From Sphingobacterium faecium (lineage in GTDB: Bacteria; Bacteroidota; Bacteroidia; Sphingobacteriales; Sphingobacteriaceae): a stretch of DNA of 64,000 nt. Both the position numbers and the translations under genes were made by a program. Below the pieces are notes generated by a model that searched no databases, was not told the DNA's origin, and was given only the letters and a program-made list of their open reading frames with translations. The first letter of the stretch is position 1; each line of letters opens with the position of its first letter. The stretch is from NCBI RefSeq assembly GCF_003054045.1, contig NZ_QBKH01000007.1:124001-188000 (forward strand). The letters run 5' to 3'. Below, in pieces: positions 46,812-55,700 of this stretch.

Positions 46812-46977
46812 AAAGAAGATTTACATTTCGGTACTTCCACTGCAAACGACGTCTGCATAGTCAGGATACATGGATCGCACCTATAGCCTTGTGAAGTATC
46901 GAGTAAAAAACTAAAACGAATGCACGTGTTTTCACAGACCCTGTCACGTCAATTGTAAATAAACAGACAGATCTCAG

Positions 46978-47008
46978 TTTGAAATCCGAAGTGATTTAGG
47001 TAGTTTTG
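46978..47008 (+). promoter_or_regulatory. Full Bacteroidota promoter of the lpxH-like gene, near-leaderless
   Basis: TTTG (46978-46981), 19 nt spacer, TAGTTTTG (47001-47008). This is the best promoter match in the window. The ATG at 47014 starts only five bases after the box, so the message should begin at or within a base of the start codon. Confidence 0.75.
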
Positions 47009-47013
47009 ACCAC

Positions 47014-47763
47014 ATGTCAACAGCAAAAAATATCTATTTCGCTTCGGATTTTCATTTGGGTTCTTATCCCCAAAGTAAATCTAAAGAAAGAGAGCGTCTG
47101 ATCATATCATGGCTCGACCATATTAAAGCAGATGCATCAGAACTTTATTTGGTGGGCGATATTTTTGACTTTTGGTTTGAATACAGAACCGTCGTTCCAA
47201 AAGGGTATATACGTTTTCTTGGAAAACTGGCAGAGTTAGTTGATTTAGGAATCAAATTAACCATTTTTAAAGGTAATCATGATATGTGGATGTTCGATTA
47301 CTTTAAAGAAGAACTACAAGCTACTATCATTGATGATGAACTCCTGATAACACGAGATAACAAATCATTCTACATTCATCACGGCGATGGTTTAGGAGCA
47401 GGCGACTATAAGTATAAAATCTTAAAAAGATTTTTCCGAAGTACCATCTGTCAATGGCTTTTTGCTCGTCTACACCCCAATTTAGGTATTGGTATCGCCT
47501 CCCGTTGGTCAAAGCACAGCCGACTTGCTAATCACGAAGATGAACAATTTTTAGGCGAAGATAAAGAATGGTTAATTGGTTATGCTCAGGAGATAGAAGC
47601 CAAACAGCACCATGATTTTTATATATTCGGTCACCGTCATTTACCCTATGACAGGAAACTTTCCGAAGAAAGCCGTGTTTTAAATTTGGGCGAATGGATG
47701 AATGAGCATACGTATGCCGTTTGGAATGGTCACGAACTCCTACTTGAAAAATGGACGGATTAA
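47014..47763 (+). CDS. lpxH: UDP-2,3-diacylglucosamine diphosphatase-like metallophosphatase
   Basis: The predicted role is lipid A synthesis: hydrolysis of UDP-diacylglucosamine to lipid X. The calcineurin-type metal motifs are all present: FASDFHLGS, LVGDIFDFWFEYR, FKGNHDMWMFDYF, YIHHGDGLG and IFGHRHLPYD. The insertion and 249-residue length resemble LpxH/LpxH2. Alternatively it may be a related YbbF-type phosphatase. The 3' end overlaps the next gene by 13 bp. Confidence 0.86.
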   Translation: MSTAKNIYFASDFHLGSYPQSKSKERERLIISWLDHIKADASELYLVGDIFDFWFEYRTVVPKGYIRFLGKLAELVDLGIKLTIFKGNHDMWMFDYFKEELQATIIDDELLITRDNKSFYIHHGDGLGAGDYKYKILKRFFRSTICQWLFARLHPNLGIGIASRWSKHSRLANHEDEQFLGEDKEWLIGYAQEIEAKQHHDFYIFGHRHLPYDRKLSEESRVLNLGEWMNEHTYAVWNGHELLLEKWTD

Positions 47764-48329
47764 AAAAAAGTTTACGCGATTGTTTGTTGAGTTACTATCC
47801 GCTTGAGGAAGAGGATATCGATGCTATCGAAGCAATCACTACTGAAGTGAATATCCCTCGCAATACGATCATCATCCAACAAGACAAGCTACAACATGAT
47901 ATCTACCTCCTATCTTCTGGATTAGCTCGTGTTTACTATGAAGTACCTAATCGCGAAATAACATTAGATTTTAATGATGCCGGATGCATGCTCATGTCCA
48001 TCAATACGTATGCACGTAATGAACCTGGCTATGAGAATATCGCTATAGTGGAAGATGCTATTTTATTCAAAATAAATTCTACAGCACTATTTAAGCTATA
48101 TGAAGAAAATATCCGAATTGCTAATCTGGGAAGAAAAATCGCGGAATATGAATTCATCAAAATCGAACAAAGAGCAATGTCCAAACTTTTTAATACTGCT
48201 CAAAGTAGATATATGGATCTCCTATCCAAATACCCGACTTATATCAACCGCATCAAATTGGGTTATATCGCATCCTATTTAGGCATTTCTCAAGTAACCC
48301 TAAGTCGTATTCGAGCTTCCATTCGTTAA
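47751..48329 (+). CDS. Crp/Fnr-family transcription regulator
   Basis: The regulator has a cyclic-nucleotide-binding-like domain (residues about 20-125: IPRNTIIIQQDKLQHDIYLL and GLARVYYEVPNREITLDF) and a C-terminal helix-turn-helix (LGYIASYLGISQVTLSRIR). No Cys cluster for iron-sulfur binding is seen, so it is not FNR-like in oxygen sensing. The ligand is unknown. It overlaps lpxH by 13 bp, which suggests coupling, and is followed by an SMR transporter gene that may be a target. Confidence 0.85.
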   Translation: MDGLKKSLRDCLLSYYPLEEEDIDAIEAITTEVNIPRNTIIIQQDKLQHDIYLLSSGLARVYYEVPNREITLDFNDAGCMLMSINTYARNEPGYENIAIVEDAILFKINSTALFKLYEENIRIANLGRKIAEYEFIKIEQRAMSKLFNTAQSRYMDLLSKYPTYINRIKLGYIASYLGISQVTLSRIRASIR

Positions 48330-48392
48330 TTTTTTAACATTGGTAAAAAATAATTTCATCAATTGTAGCCATCTTTGTAAAAAAATAAGGTT

Positions 48393-48722
48393 ATGAACTG
48401 GATATTATTAATATTAGGCGGACTATTCGAAATTGGATTTACGACTTGCTTAGGAAAAGCGAAACAGAGTGAAGGCTCTGCCATGTACCTTTGGTACTTT
48501 GGATTTGTACTTTCTTTATTTTTAAGCATGGGATTATTAATCAAAGCAACGCAAACCTTACCACTAGGTACAGCTTATGCCGTGTGGACAGGAATCGGTG
48601 CCGTAGGAACCGTATTAATTGGTATATTTTTCTTTAAAGAACCAGCAGATTTCTGGCGCATATTCTTCATTTTCACTCTTATCGCATCTATTGTAGGCTT
48701 GAAGGCAGTTTCTTCACATTAA
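48393..48722 (+). CDS. Small multidrug resistance-family exporter
   Basis: This 109-residue SMR protein has four membrane helices and the essential Glu in ILGGLFEIGFTTCLG (helix 1). The short motif LPLGTAYAVWTGIGAVGTVL matches the SugE/Gdx-like and QacE-like groups; which cation it exports (guanidinium or quaternary ammonium) cannot be settled here. I saw no guanidine riboswitch upstream. The gene follows the Crp-family regulator by 63 bp. Confidence 0.87.
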   Translation: MNWILLILGGLFEIGFTTCLGKAKQSEGSAMYLWYFGFVLSLFLSMGLLIKATQTLPLGTAYAVWTGIGAVGTVLIGIFFFKEPADFWRIFFIFTLIASIVGLKAVSSH

Positions 48723-48757
48723 GCGATAGAACTATTATAAAAACGACAAAATTTCTT

Positions 48758-48765
48758 TACTTTTG
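48758..48765 (+). promoter_or_regulatory. -7 box of the prfA promoter
   Basis: TACTTTTG is an exact TAnnTTTG match, 49 bp before the prfA ATG, in the gap after the SMR gene. Confidence 0.45.
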
Positions 48766-48814
48766 TAAGCTTAAAAGCTCATGCGCATGACGCTGGGTTT
48801 GAATAATGTGAATT

Positions 48815-49888
48815 ATGTTAGAAAAATTACAGGCGATAAAAGAAAGATGGGAAGAAGTGGAGGCTGAATTAGGCAATCCAGATACCATCAAAGATATGAA
48901 GCGTTTTGCTAAATTAAATAAAGAATACAAAGATTTAGGCAAGATTGTAGACCAATACCATATCTACAGAAATATGGTGAGCAATATCGAAACCAATAAA
49001 GATATCATCAGCAATGAGAAAGATCAAGAGCTTCGCGATATGGCGAAAGAAGAGCTTGATGAATTATTAGGTGCAAAAGAAGAGAAAGAGGACGAAATCC
49101 GAATGATGCTTATTCCTAAGGATCCTGAAGATGATAAGAATGCAATTATCGAGATCCGTGGTGGTACAGGCGGTGATGAAGCAGCTTTATTTGCTGGTGA
49201 TTTATACCGGATGTATACTCGTTTCTTTGAAACAAAGGGCTGGAGAGTAGAAGTAATGGATGTGACAGAAGGAACTTCTGGTGGCTATAAAGAGGTAATC
49301 TTGAAAGTTATTGGTGAAGATACTTACGGACAGTTGAAATATGAATCAGGCGTACACCGTGTACAACGTGTACCTGATACAGAAACTCAAGGTCGTGTAC
49401 ATACTTCAGCGGCATCAGTTGCTGTTCTTCCCGAGGCAGAAGAAGTCGATGTTGACATCAATCCAGGTGATGTGGAGATGCATACTTCTCGTTCTGGTGG
49501 TGCTGGTGGACAAAACGTAAATAAAGTAGAAACGAAAGTACAATTGACACATAAGCCATCAGGAATTGTTGTCGTTTGTCAAGTCGAACGTTCACAATTA
49601 GCGAACCGTGAGTTGGCGATGGAAATGCTTCGGACTAAACTTTACGAGATCGAATTGAACAAAAAGAATGGTTCAATTGCTGCAAAAAGAAAGACTTTAG
49701 TATCAACGGGTGACCGTTCAGCAAAAATCCGCACCTATAACTACCCTCAAGGAAGATTTACAGAGCACCGTATTGGTATGACAACATATAATTTACCAGC
49801 TATTTTGGACGGTGATATTCAGTCAATTATAGACGCATTACAGTTTGCTGAGAATGCAGAAAAGATGAAAGACGGAGCTGTAGACTAG
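48815..49888 (+). CDS. prfA: Peptide chain release factor 1
   Basis: RF1 reads UAA and UAG and triggers release. The GGQ motif is in [18 protein letters not shown], and the codon-reading loop region [14 protein letters not shown] matches the RF1 rather than the RF2 (SPF) form. The N-terminal coiled coil (residues 1-100) and the length of 357 are normal. It is followed by the tRNA-Asp array. Confidence 0.97.
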   Translation: MLEKLQAIKERWEEVEAELGNPDTIKDMKRFAKLNKEYKDLGKIVDQYHIYRNMVSNIETNKDIISNEKDQELRDMAKEELDELLGAKEEKEDEIRMMLIPKDPEDDKNAIIEIRGGTGGDEAALFAGDLYRMYTRFFETKGWRVEVMDVTEGTSGGYKEVILKVIGEDTYGQLKYESGVHRVQRVPDTETQGRVHTSAASVAVLPEAEEVDVDINPGDVEMHTSRSGGAGGQNVNKVETKVQLTHKPSGIVVVCQVERSQLANRELAMEMLRTKLYEIELNKKNGSIAAKRKTLVSTGDRSAKIRTYNYPQGRFTEHRIGMTTYNLPAILDGDIQSIIDALQFAENAEKMKDGAVD

Positions 49889-49928
49889 TTTTTTTTAAAA
49901 TAATATTAGCAAATAAAGAAATAAACGC

Positions 49929-49936
49929 TATATTTG
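49929..49936 (+). promoter_or_regulatory. -7 box of the tRNA-Asp array
   Basis: TATATTTG is an exact TAnnTTTG match 26 bp before the first tRNA. A small hairpin (ACCTTC/GAAGGT, 49940-49957) lies in the 5' leader before the first mature end. Confidence 0.5.
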
Positions 49937-49961
49937 CACACCTTCAAGAGAGAAGGTAAAC

Positions 49962-50035
49962 GGTCTGGTAGTTCAGCTGGTTAGAATACATGCCTGTCAC
50001 GCATGGGGTCGCGGGTTCGAGTCCCGTCCAGACCG
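49962..50035 (+). tRNA. tRNA-Asp(GTC), copy 1
   Basis: It folds as a tRNA: acceptor GGTCTGG/CCAGACC, anticodon loop CTGTCAC (GTC), T-arm GGGTTCGAGTCCC, 74 nt. No CCA is encoded after the discriminator G, so the end must be added. The body is identical to copies 2-4 except the acceptor-stem pair 5:68 (T-A here). Confidence 0.95.
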
Positions 50036-50085
50036 CTAAAAACTGAGAGTAATCTCGAATAGTTCTTTAACAACATTTAAAATTT

Positions 50086-50159
50086 GGTCCGGTAGTTCAG
50101 CTGGTTAGAATACATGCCTGTCACGCATGGGGTCGCGGGTTCGAGTCCCGTCCGGACCG
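50086..50159 (+). tRNA. tRNA-Asp(GTC), copy 2
   Basis: The same structure as copy 1 with acceptor GGTCCGG/CCGGACC (pair 5:68 is C-G). CCA is encoded immediately after the discriminator. It is 50 nt from copy 1. Confidence 0.95.
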
Positions 50160-50188
50160 CCAATTTTAAATAAATCTTTACATTTTTC

Positions 50189-50262
50189 GGTCTGGTAGTT
50201 CAGCTGGTTAGAATACATGCCTGTCACGCATGGGGTCGCGGGTTCGAGTCCCGTCCAGACCG
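50189..50262 (+). tRNA. tRNA-Asp(GTC), copy 3
   Basis: Identical to copy 1 (acceptor T-A at pair 5:68), but with an encoded CCA. It is 29 nt from copy 2. Confidence 0.95.
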
Positions 50263-50279
50263 CCAAAAAATAGTAAAAC

Positions 50280-50353
50280 GGTCCGGTAGTTCAGCTGGTT
50301 AGAATACATGCCTGTCACGCATGGGGTCGCGGGTTCGAGTCCCGTCCGGACCG
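50280..50353 (+). tRNA. tRNA-Asp(GTC), copy 4
   Basis: Identical to copy 2 (acceptor C-G at pair 5:68) but without an encoded CCA. It is 17 nt from copy 3 and is followed by the array terminator. Confidence 0.95.
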
Positions 50354-50359
50354 CTGATT

Positions 50360-50393
50360 AGAAAAGCTTTCAATGCAAATTGAAAGCTTTTCT
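50360..50393 (+). terminator. Terminator of the tRNA-Asp array
   Basis: AGAAAAGCTTTCAA pairs perfectly with TTGAAAGCTTTTCT around TGCAAA; a mixed T-rich stretch follows. Confidence 0.85.
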
Positions 50394-50672
50394 TGTTTAT
50401 ATCCAGATTCCACTTCGGATCTCTCAGACTGATACCCCCCACGGAGAGATAATCTCAACGATCATTTTACTAACCAAATCTGATCATCTTTTTATATCTC
50501 GATCAAATCGGTTTATCTCAAAAACACGCACATTTTATTCATATAAATCATTGTTCTTCAAAAGCTCAAGAACACATGCACACCATATACAATAAGTTGC
50601 TCTTGCGCTTTCTATGGGGAAAAAAGTAAGATCAATCCTATTATTAAATATCATAAACAGATGACACAAAAA
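50394..50672. other. Intergenic region without a visible gene
   Basis: About 280 bp between the tRNA array terminator and the terminator of the beta-galactosidase gene. Open frames up to 71 codons exist but their translation is not protein-like, and one begins inside the tRNA terminator. I see no regulatory site. Confidence 0.6.
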
Positions 50673-50707
50673 AGAAGCCTCCGTATGCAGGACATACAGA
50701 GGCTTCT
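50673..50707 (-). terminator. Terminator after the beta-galactosidase gene
   Basis: AGAAGCCT pairs with AGGCTTCT, and GTATG with CATAC inside; the minus strand then runs into TTTTTT. Confidence 0.8.
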
Positions 50708-50729
50708 CCAATCTTTTATTTTAACACTG

Positions 50730-53700
50730 CTATTCTGCGCTCACAGAGAATTCTGCAGCAGAAGCAAAGTCTTGTCCGTTTTGAGAACTTAATGCTGTAA
50801 AACGAATAAAACGCCCTTTTACTGACTTTATCAATGTGACCGTTTTCGGTTTTCCATTATTTTCAAAATTTCCTTCCGCGATAGGATCACTCCAATTTTT
50901 ACCATCACTGCTTATTTGCAATTTATACCCTTTGATATTACCATTACCACCACCTTGACGCGGAGTATACGTAAATGCTTTGATGGTTTTAATGGCATTC
51001 GCATCAAAATCAATCCAATGTGGATATTGCGCCACTGTAACCGAATACATCGAGTGCCATATGGTACTTGGATCACCATCTAATACATGAGAAGCTTCGC
51101 CCTCTCCCGTTTCTTCACTGGAGGCAAAAACGACCTGCATCGGGATACTTTCAATCTTAGGAAACTCAAAAGAAGCTTTCAATTTTTCATTTCCCTGAGC
51201 CCAAGCGGTCACGATACCGCCCTCACGTAAGTTGACAGGAGATTTGAATAGTTGTGGTTTCCCTTTACCAATAGTATAGTACAATGCTGCAGATGCCTGC
51301 TCACTTGCGATATGTAAATCACCGTTACGACTTCTCGAAACTGAGATTGGCATATCCCCAGCTAGAGAGACTTGAGATTTTTGACTATAATCTTGTTTGG
51401 AGACAGGACGAATGATAAATCCAAATGATGTTGATTTAGCTTTAACACGATCTTGCTCCAATGGAGGTCCTTGTCCACAACTATTTCCACCTAAACCAGT
51501 AACTGCAGCATCTACATGCAGATGTGTGCCCGAGCTTTTTGGTAATTTATAGGGGTGACTCGCTAACGTTAATTCCATCTCACTCCAAGGTAATGCAGAA
51601 GTTGACATATGATCTTTAGCAATAAATACCACACCACTTCCAGCAGCATCTGTTAAAGCAGTCCAACGCACCTCTTCATTATTGCTCATACTTTGAGGAT
51701 TCGGCCATGGAACAAATTGATCTTTAACGGTGCTCTTATGCAGTTCAATATGTTGTGCAGTTTTACGATCTGCATAGTTATTGATAGGACCTCTTCCGTA
51801 ATAGGTGTAGTTGCTATATTGTTCAGGTAGCTGTAGGCTATAACCTAATCTAGCCAGCGCAAAAGTTTCATCATTAGAAGTCACGTTTGCCGCTAATTCG
51901 AGCGAACCATCTGGGTACACTGTCCACACCTGATTCGTTGTAAACTTAAAGTCATGAGCACCAAACGGTCTATCTTTATGTTCTTCAATCGTGTAAGTAC
52001 CAGAAGTACCACCATGGATCGTCGCCGCATGGGGAGCTTGAGACTCGACCATAAACGACAAGACAATCGCTCCATCCGGTCTTGTGTACATCGAATTGGA
52101 TAACGCTTTATGTTTTAGATTATGCAGCCCTTTTTGAAACCATTGTTGGTAAGCCCAATTATCATTATCGACAGGCGCACGGAAAGCATCTAATTTAGGA
52201 CCTTCTCCATCACGAATCACTTGTTTGCCGGCATAGGTCAAGCTATATATACTTCCATTTTCAGTATCAAATTTGATGATAAAATCAGTGCCTTTAACAA
52301 CTTTTAGTTTTTGTTCATCAACAAGATGCAATTTACCTTTAGTCTGGACCTCAGCAATGGATGATCTTCCTGTCGCTGCTTTTACAAGCAACTGTTCCTC
52401 CATTTGTACATATCCTTTAGGAGCCCATAATTGATCCTTAGCCAATAAGAACTGTACTTTAACAAAGTATTCCGACTGCTTGTTGAATTTTTCAATATCC
52501 AAAGGTAAGGTAATTACCTTTTTCTCACGTGCAGCAATTACATCACCTTTCCATACTGGCATAGGTTTTTGCACCTCTACCCCATTTTCATATAAAGACC
52601 AAACGATATCATAATCAGCCAAAGAAGTAAAATAGTTCTTATTAAAGATCTCCACTTTACCCTGTATGATATCAATAGCTTTTACACCTACGTTCTGGTA
52701 CACTTTCTTCACCTCATAATATTGCGGTTTAGGTTTCATATCAGCGAAAATCAATCCATTATTGACAAATGTGCCATCATTTGGCTTATCTCCAAAATCA
52801 CCACCATAAGCCAGGAATTTTTCACCAGATTGTTTATCATAATAATACATCGCTTGATCGATCCAATCCCAAGTTGCACCCCCCATAAAGAAATTAGTCG
52901 ACTCAATGGCTTCCCAATAATCAATCAGATTACCTGATGCATTTCCCATCGAATGCGCATATTCCGAAATATGGAAGGGGTACTTCATCTTGAACTGCCC
53001 TTTTACTGCCTGACGCACCCATTCTATGGAAGGATATTGGTTAGAACCGATATCAACAATACTGTTATTTCGTTCATATTGAACAGGCCGCGAAGTGTCA
53101 AATTTTTTAATCGCATCATATGCCGCTACAAAATTGTTTCCAGGACCAGCCTCATTTCCTAATGACCATAATACAATGGAAGGATGATTTACATTGGCAT
53201 GGATCATCTCCAAATTACGCGCGACGTGAGCATTCTTCCACTCAGGAGGATGTGATAGAGAAGCATCTCCATAATAGTATTCATGACTTTCAATATTAGC
53301 TTCATCTTCCAAATAAATACCATACTTATCACAGAGATAATACCAATAAGGATCATCTGGATAATGCGAATTACGGACATGATTGATATTCGCTTTTTTC
53401 ATTAAGATGATCTCTTTTTCCATCTGTTCATGAGTCACCACTTTTCCTTTCTCCGGATTAGACTCATGACGGTTGACACCTTTAAGTTTTACAGTCTTAC
53501 CGTTTAAATAAAAATAACGACCTGCCAATCCAAACTCATCGTCTGAAGCTTTGGTATCTTTGATTTCTACTTTGCGGAAACCAACATAAGTTGCAGTTGT
53601 TTCTAGTATTTTATTTTTACTATCCTTCAATTCAGCGACCAAGGTATACCGATATGGACGCTCAGCTGACCATTTGTTTGGATTATCAACCTGCAAAATT

Positions 53701-54773
53701 GCTTCCACAAGAGATGAGCTATTGGGATTCACATCGACAATACGAGTCGAAACCAGATTGGCTTGAATAGCCTTGTTCGCATCACTATACAACTCATTTT
53801 CATATAAACTATAGGCTATTTTAAGTCCTTTCACTACCTTTTTGTCTTTATTTAGAATTTCAGACTTAATAGCCAGTGTTCCATGCTGATAGTGGGCATC
53901 CAGATCAGGAATAGCAATTAAATCACGGATTTGAACCTTTGGTTTTGATGTCAACGCAACGGTTCTAAATATGCCTGGTAGTCGAAACATATCCTGTGCT
54001 TCTATAAAAGAAGCATCTGAATTACGATAAACTTCCACAGCAACCACATTTTCACCTTTCTTATTCAAATAATCCGTGATGTTGAAAGAAGCCACATTAC
54101 GTGAGTTTTTGGAAAAGCCGACATATTTTCCATTGATCCATAAGTAAAAAAATGAATCTACTCCATCAAAATTAATATAGATATCACGACCATCCCAATT
54201 TGTAGGTACCGTAAACGATCGTCGATAGGATCCAACTTCATTGCGATATATATAAGTTGTCCAATGTTTTGGAGGAGTACGCATCACCCCGCCGCGCCAA
54301 TCATCCACCTTTACCTGATGTTGAAATATGACAGGTTGGTTGACATAAATAGGCACACCGTACTTGAGTGTACCATCCTTTTGAATGCCCGCAATGTTCC
54401 AACTCATCGGCACACCGACATTATCCCAAGAGGAAACATCAGTTTTAGGATCAAAAAAATTCTTAGGCCTTTCATCCGGAGTCTTTACCCAATTAAATTT
54501 CCAAGTACCATTGAGTGATTGCCAATATGAGCTATTTTCAGGTAATACCTGACGTGCACTATGCGCATCTTGGAAGGAGAAAAAATAAGCATGTGGCTGT
54601 TCTTTATTGAGAGCCAGATCTTGTGGCGATTCCCACTCTTTCCCTGTAGGGATAGTCTCGACTCCATAACGAAACCCTACAATCGGATCTCCGATTTGTG
54701 CGTTCGATTGGAAGGTCGATGCGAATAAAACTGTCATTACACAGCTGATCCGCATAGATAATGATTTGATCAT
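50730..54773 (-). CDS. Beta-galactosidase, GH2, with C-terminal accessory domains
   Basis: This large exported enzyme splits terminal beta-galactose from glycans. After a signal peptide (SCVMTVLFASTFQSNAQ) the GH2 domains run from about residue 60: sugar-binding domain, immunoglobulin-like domain, catalytic barrel and the beta-galactosidase small-chain domain. The acid/base Glu541 is in SLGNEAGPGNN and the nucleophile Glu604 in FHISEYAHSMG. Residues about 1145-1205 resemble the chitobiase/hexosaminidase C-terminal domain, and about 1215-1345 are an F5/8 type C (CBM32-like) module with LDGDPSTIWHSMYS. The 1347-residue length exceeds E. coli LacZ for this reason. It is transcribed alone; no SusC/SusD pair is near. 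Confidence 0.94.
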   Translation of the reverse strand: MIKSLSMRISCVMTVLFASTFQSNAQIGDPIVGFRYGVETIPTGKEWESPQDLALNKEQPHAYFFSFQDAHSARQVLPENSSYWQSLNGTWKFNWVKTPDERPKNFFDPKTDVSSWDNVGVPMSWNIAGIQKDGTLKYGVPIYVNQPVIFQHQVKVDDWRGGVMRTPPKHWTTYIYRNEVGSYRRSFTVPTNWDGRDIYINFDGVDSFFYLWINGKYVGFSKNSRNVASFNITDYLNKKGENVVAVEVYRNSDASFIEAQDMFRLPGIFRTVALTSKPKVQIRDLIAIPDLDAHYQHGTLAIKSEILNKDKKVVKGLKIAYSLYENELYSDANKAIQANLVSTRIVDVNPNSSSLVEAILQVDNPNKWSAERPYRYTLVAELKDSKNKILETTATYVGFRKVEIKDTKASDDEFGLAGRYFYLNGKTVKLKGVNRHESNPEKGKVVTHEQMEKEIILMKKANINHVRNSHYPDDPYWYYLCDKYGIYLEDEANIESHEYYYGDASLSHPPEWKNAHVARNLEMIHANVNHPSIVLWSLGNEAGPGNNFVAAYDAIKKFDTSRPVQYERNNSIVDIGSNQYPSIEWVRQAVKGQFKMKYPFHISEYAHSMGNASGNLIDYWEAIESTNFFMGGATWDWIDQAMYYYDKQSGEKFLAYGGDFGDKPNDGTFVNNGLIFADMKPKPQYYEVKKVYQNVGVKAIDIIQGKVEIFNKNYFTSLADYDIVWSLYENGVEVQKPMPVWKGDVIAAREKKVITLPLDIEKFNKQSEYFVKVQFLLAKDQLWAPKGYVQMEEQLLVKAATGRSSIAEVQTKGKLHLVDEQKLKVVKGTDFIIKFDTENGSIYSLTYAGKQVIRDGEGPKLDAFRAPVDNDNWAYQQWFQKGLHNLKHKALSNSMYTRPDGAIVLSFMVESQAPHAATIHGGTSGTYTIEEHKDRPFGAHDFKFTTNQVWTVYPDGSLELAANVTSNDETFALARLGYSLQLPEQYSNYTYYGRGPINNYADRKTAQHIELHKSTVKDQFVPWPNPQSMSNNEEVRWTALTDAAGSGVVFIAKDHMSTSALPWSEMELTLASHPYKLPKSSGTHLHVDAAVTGLGGNSCGQGPPLEQDRVKAKSTSFGFIIRPVSKQDYSQKSQVSLAGDMPISVSRSRNGDLHIASEQASAALYYTIGKGKPQLFKSPVNLREGGIVTAWAQGNEKLKASFEFPKIESIPMQVVFASSEETGEGEASHVLDGDPSTIWHSMYSVTVAQYPHWIDFDANAIKTIKAFTYTPRQGGGNGNIKGYKLQISSDGKNWSDPIAEGNFENNGKPKTVTLIKSVKGRFIRFTALSSQNGQDFASAAEFSVSAE

Positions 54774-55111
54774 ATTGAATTATTAAATAGAGGTTGTATA
54801 CAAAAATATAAGCAATATAATGAAATACAAGTCGCTACAATTAATCATTCGATTGCGTAAAATTTCTATGTATAAACGGAACTGTTTCAGTTACTTCAAA
54901 AAAATAGCTAGAAAATACGGATCAAACTAAAGGGGCTTGCTATCCAATGTAATCTTCACTCATACCAAAACGCTCTTTTTTTCGTTTAAAAAATTTACGC
55001 TTATCAAAAAAAAAGAGTAGGTTTGGCCTGAAAGTAGAATGGTTTTTTCTACGAAACATCATAAATATTAAACTCGTTGGGTTACTATTAGTTATATTAA
55101 GGTATTAATAG
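54774..55111. other. Divergent spacer holding a possible 40-codon gene
   Basis: This 338-bp stretch separates the beta-galactosidase gene from the sigma factor gene. It holds a 40-codon frame on the minus strand (54940-55062). The remaining DNA is AT-rich; no exact TAnnTTTG box was found for either flanking gene. Confidence 0.6.
54940..55062 (-). CDS. Candidate small basic protein, 40 residues
   Basis: A frame from ATG 55062 to TAG 54940 gives a 40-residue basic peptide. Its end reads RKKERFGMSEDYIG and its middle is rich in Phe, Lys and Arg (FFFDKRKFFKRK). It is divergent to the ECF sigma factor gene and in line with, but 166 bp upstream of, the beta-galactosidase gene. The non-random C-terminal sequence suggests a genuine gene, but no family is recognised, no clear promoter is seen and chance cannot be excluded. 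Confidence 0.4.
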   Translation of the reverse strand: MMFRRKNHSTFRPNLLFFFDKRKFFKRKKERFGMSEDYIG

Positions 55112-55681
55112 GTGAGTAAGATCAGTAAATCAAATAAGCTCCAGAGTGATGAGCAAATCATAGCCGGTATTCAATCGGGTAGTAGTATTGCACTAGATGC
55201 GATATATGAATTATACTACCCCTCTATTGCCCACATGATTTATCAAAATAACGGAAGCGAAGATGAGGCAAAAGATATCTTTCAAGAAGCAGTAATCGTG
55301 CTTTACGACAAGATTTCAAAAGGTAATTTTGAATTAAGCAGTAAGCTTAAAACTTATCTTTATTCGATTTGCAGAAGACTTTGGCTTAAGCAGTTAAATC
55401 GTGCAGGTTTTGGTTCAGTAGACATCCGAGGTTACGAAGATTCGCTACCAGATAACGATGATATTGAGCAACATCAGGAGCTTGATAAAAAGTTTGATCA
55501 AATGGAACATGCCATGTCCCTTTTAGGAGAACCTTGCAAAACCATCCTTCATGATTTTTATATCCAAAACCGCTCGATGCAGGATATCTGCGAGAAGTTT
55601 GGATATACGAATACGGACAATGCCAAAACTCAAAAATATAAATGCCTGCAAAGATTGAAAAAACTATTTTTCACGCAGTAA
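55112..55681 (+). CDS. ECF-type RNA polymerase sigma factor
   Basis: The protein has sigma70 region 2 (residues about 20-90: SIALDAIYELYYPSIAHMIY and EDEAKDIFQEAVIVLYDKIS) and region 4 (about 125-185: EPCKTILHDFYIQNRSMQDI and TQKYKCLQRLKKLF), without region 3, as in the ECF group. The start is GTG. It is 19 bp upstream of a membrane protein with an anti-sigma-like N-terminus, so the two probably form a sigma/anti-sigma pair. The target promoters are unknown. Confidence 0.9.
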   Translation: MSKISKSNKLQSDEQIIAGIQSGSSIALDAIYELYYPSIAHMIYQNNGSEDEAKDIFQEAVIVLYDKISKGNFELSSKLKTYLYSICRRLWLKQLNRAGFGSVDIRGYEDSLPDNDDIEQHQELDKKFDQMEHAMSLLGEPCKTILHDFYIQNRSMQDICEKFGYTNTDNAKTQKYKCLQRLKKLFFTQ

Positions 55682-55700
55682 CGAAATAGCATAACAAACA

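Noticed and set aside
48330-48392. Guanidine riboswitch ahead of the SMR gene
   Set aside because: The spacer is only 63 bp and AT-rich with no conserved ACGR/GGG-type motif visible.
49962-50353. CRISPR-like repeat array
   Set aside because: The four near-identical repeats are complete tRNA-Asp genes with cloverleaf structure, and the spacers are irregular.
50380-50595. 71-codon frame after the tRNA-Asp array
   Set aside because: It begins inside the tRNA array terminator and its translation is low-complexity and not protein-like.
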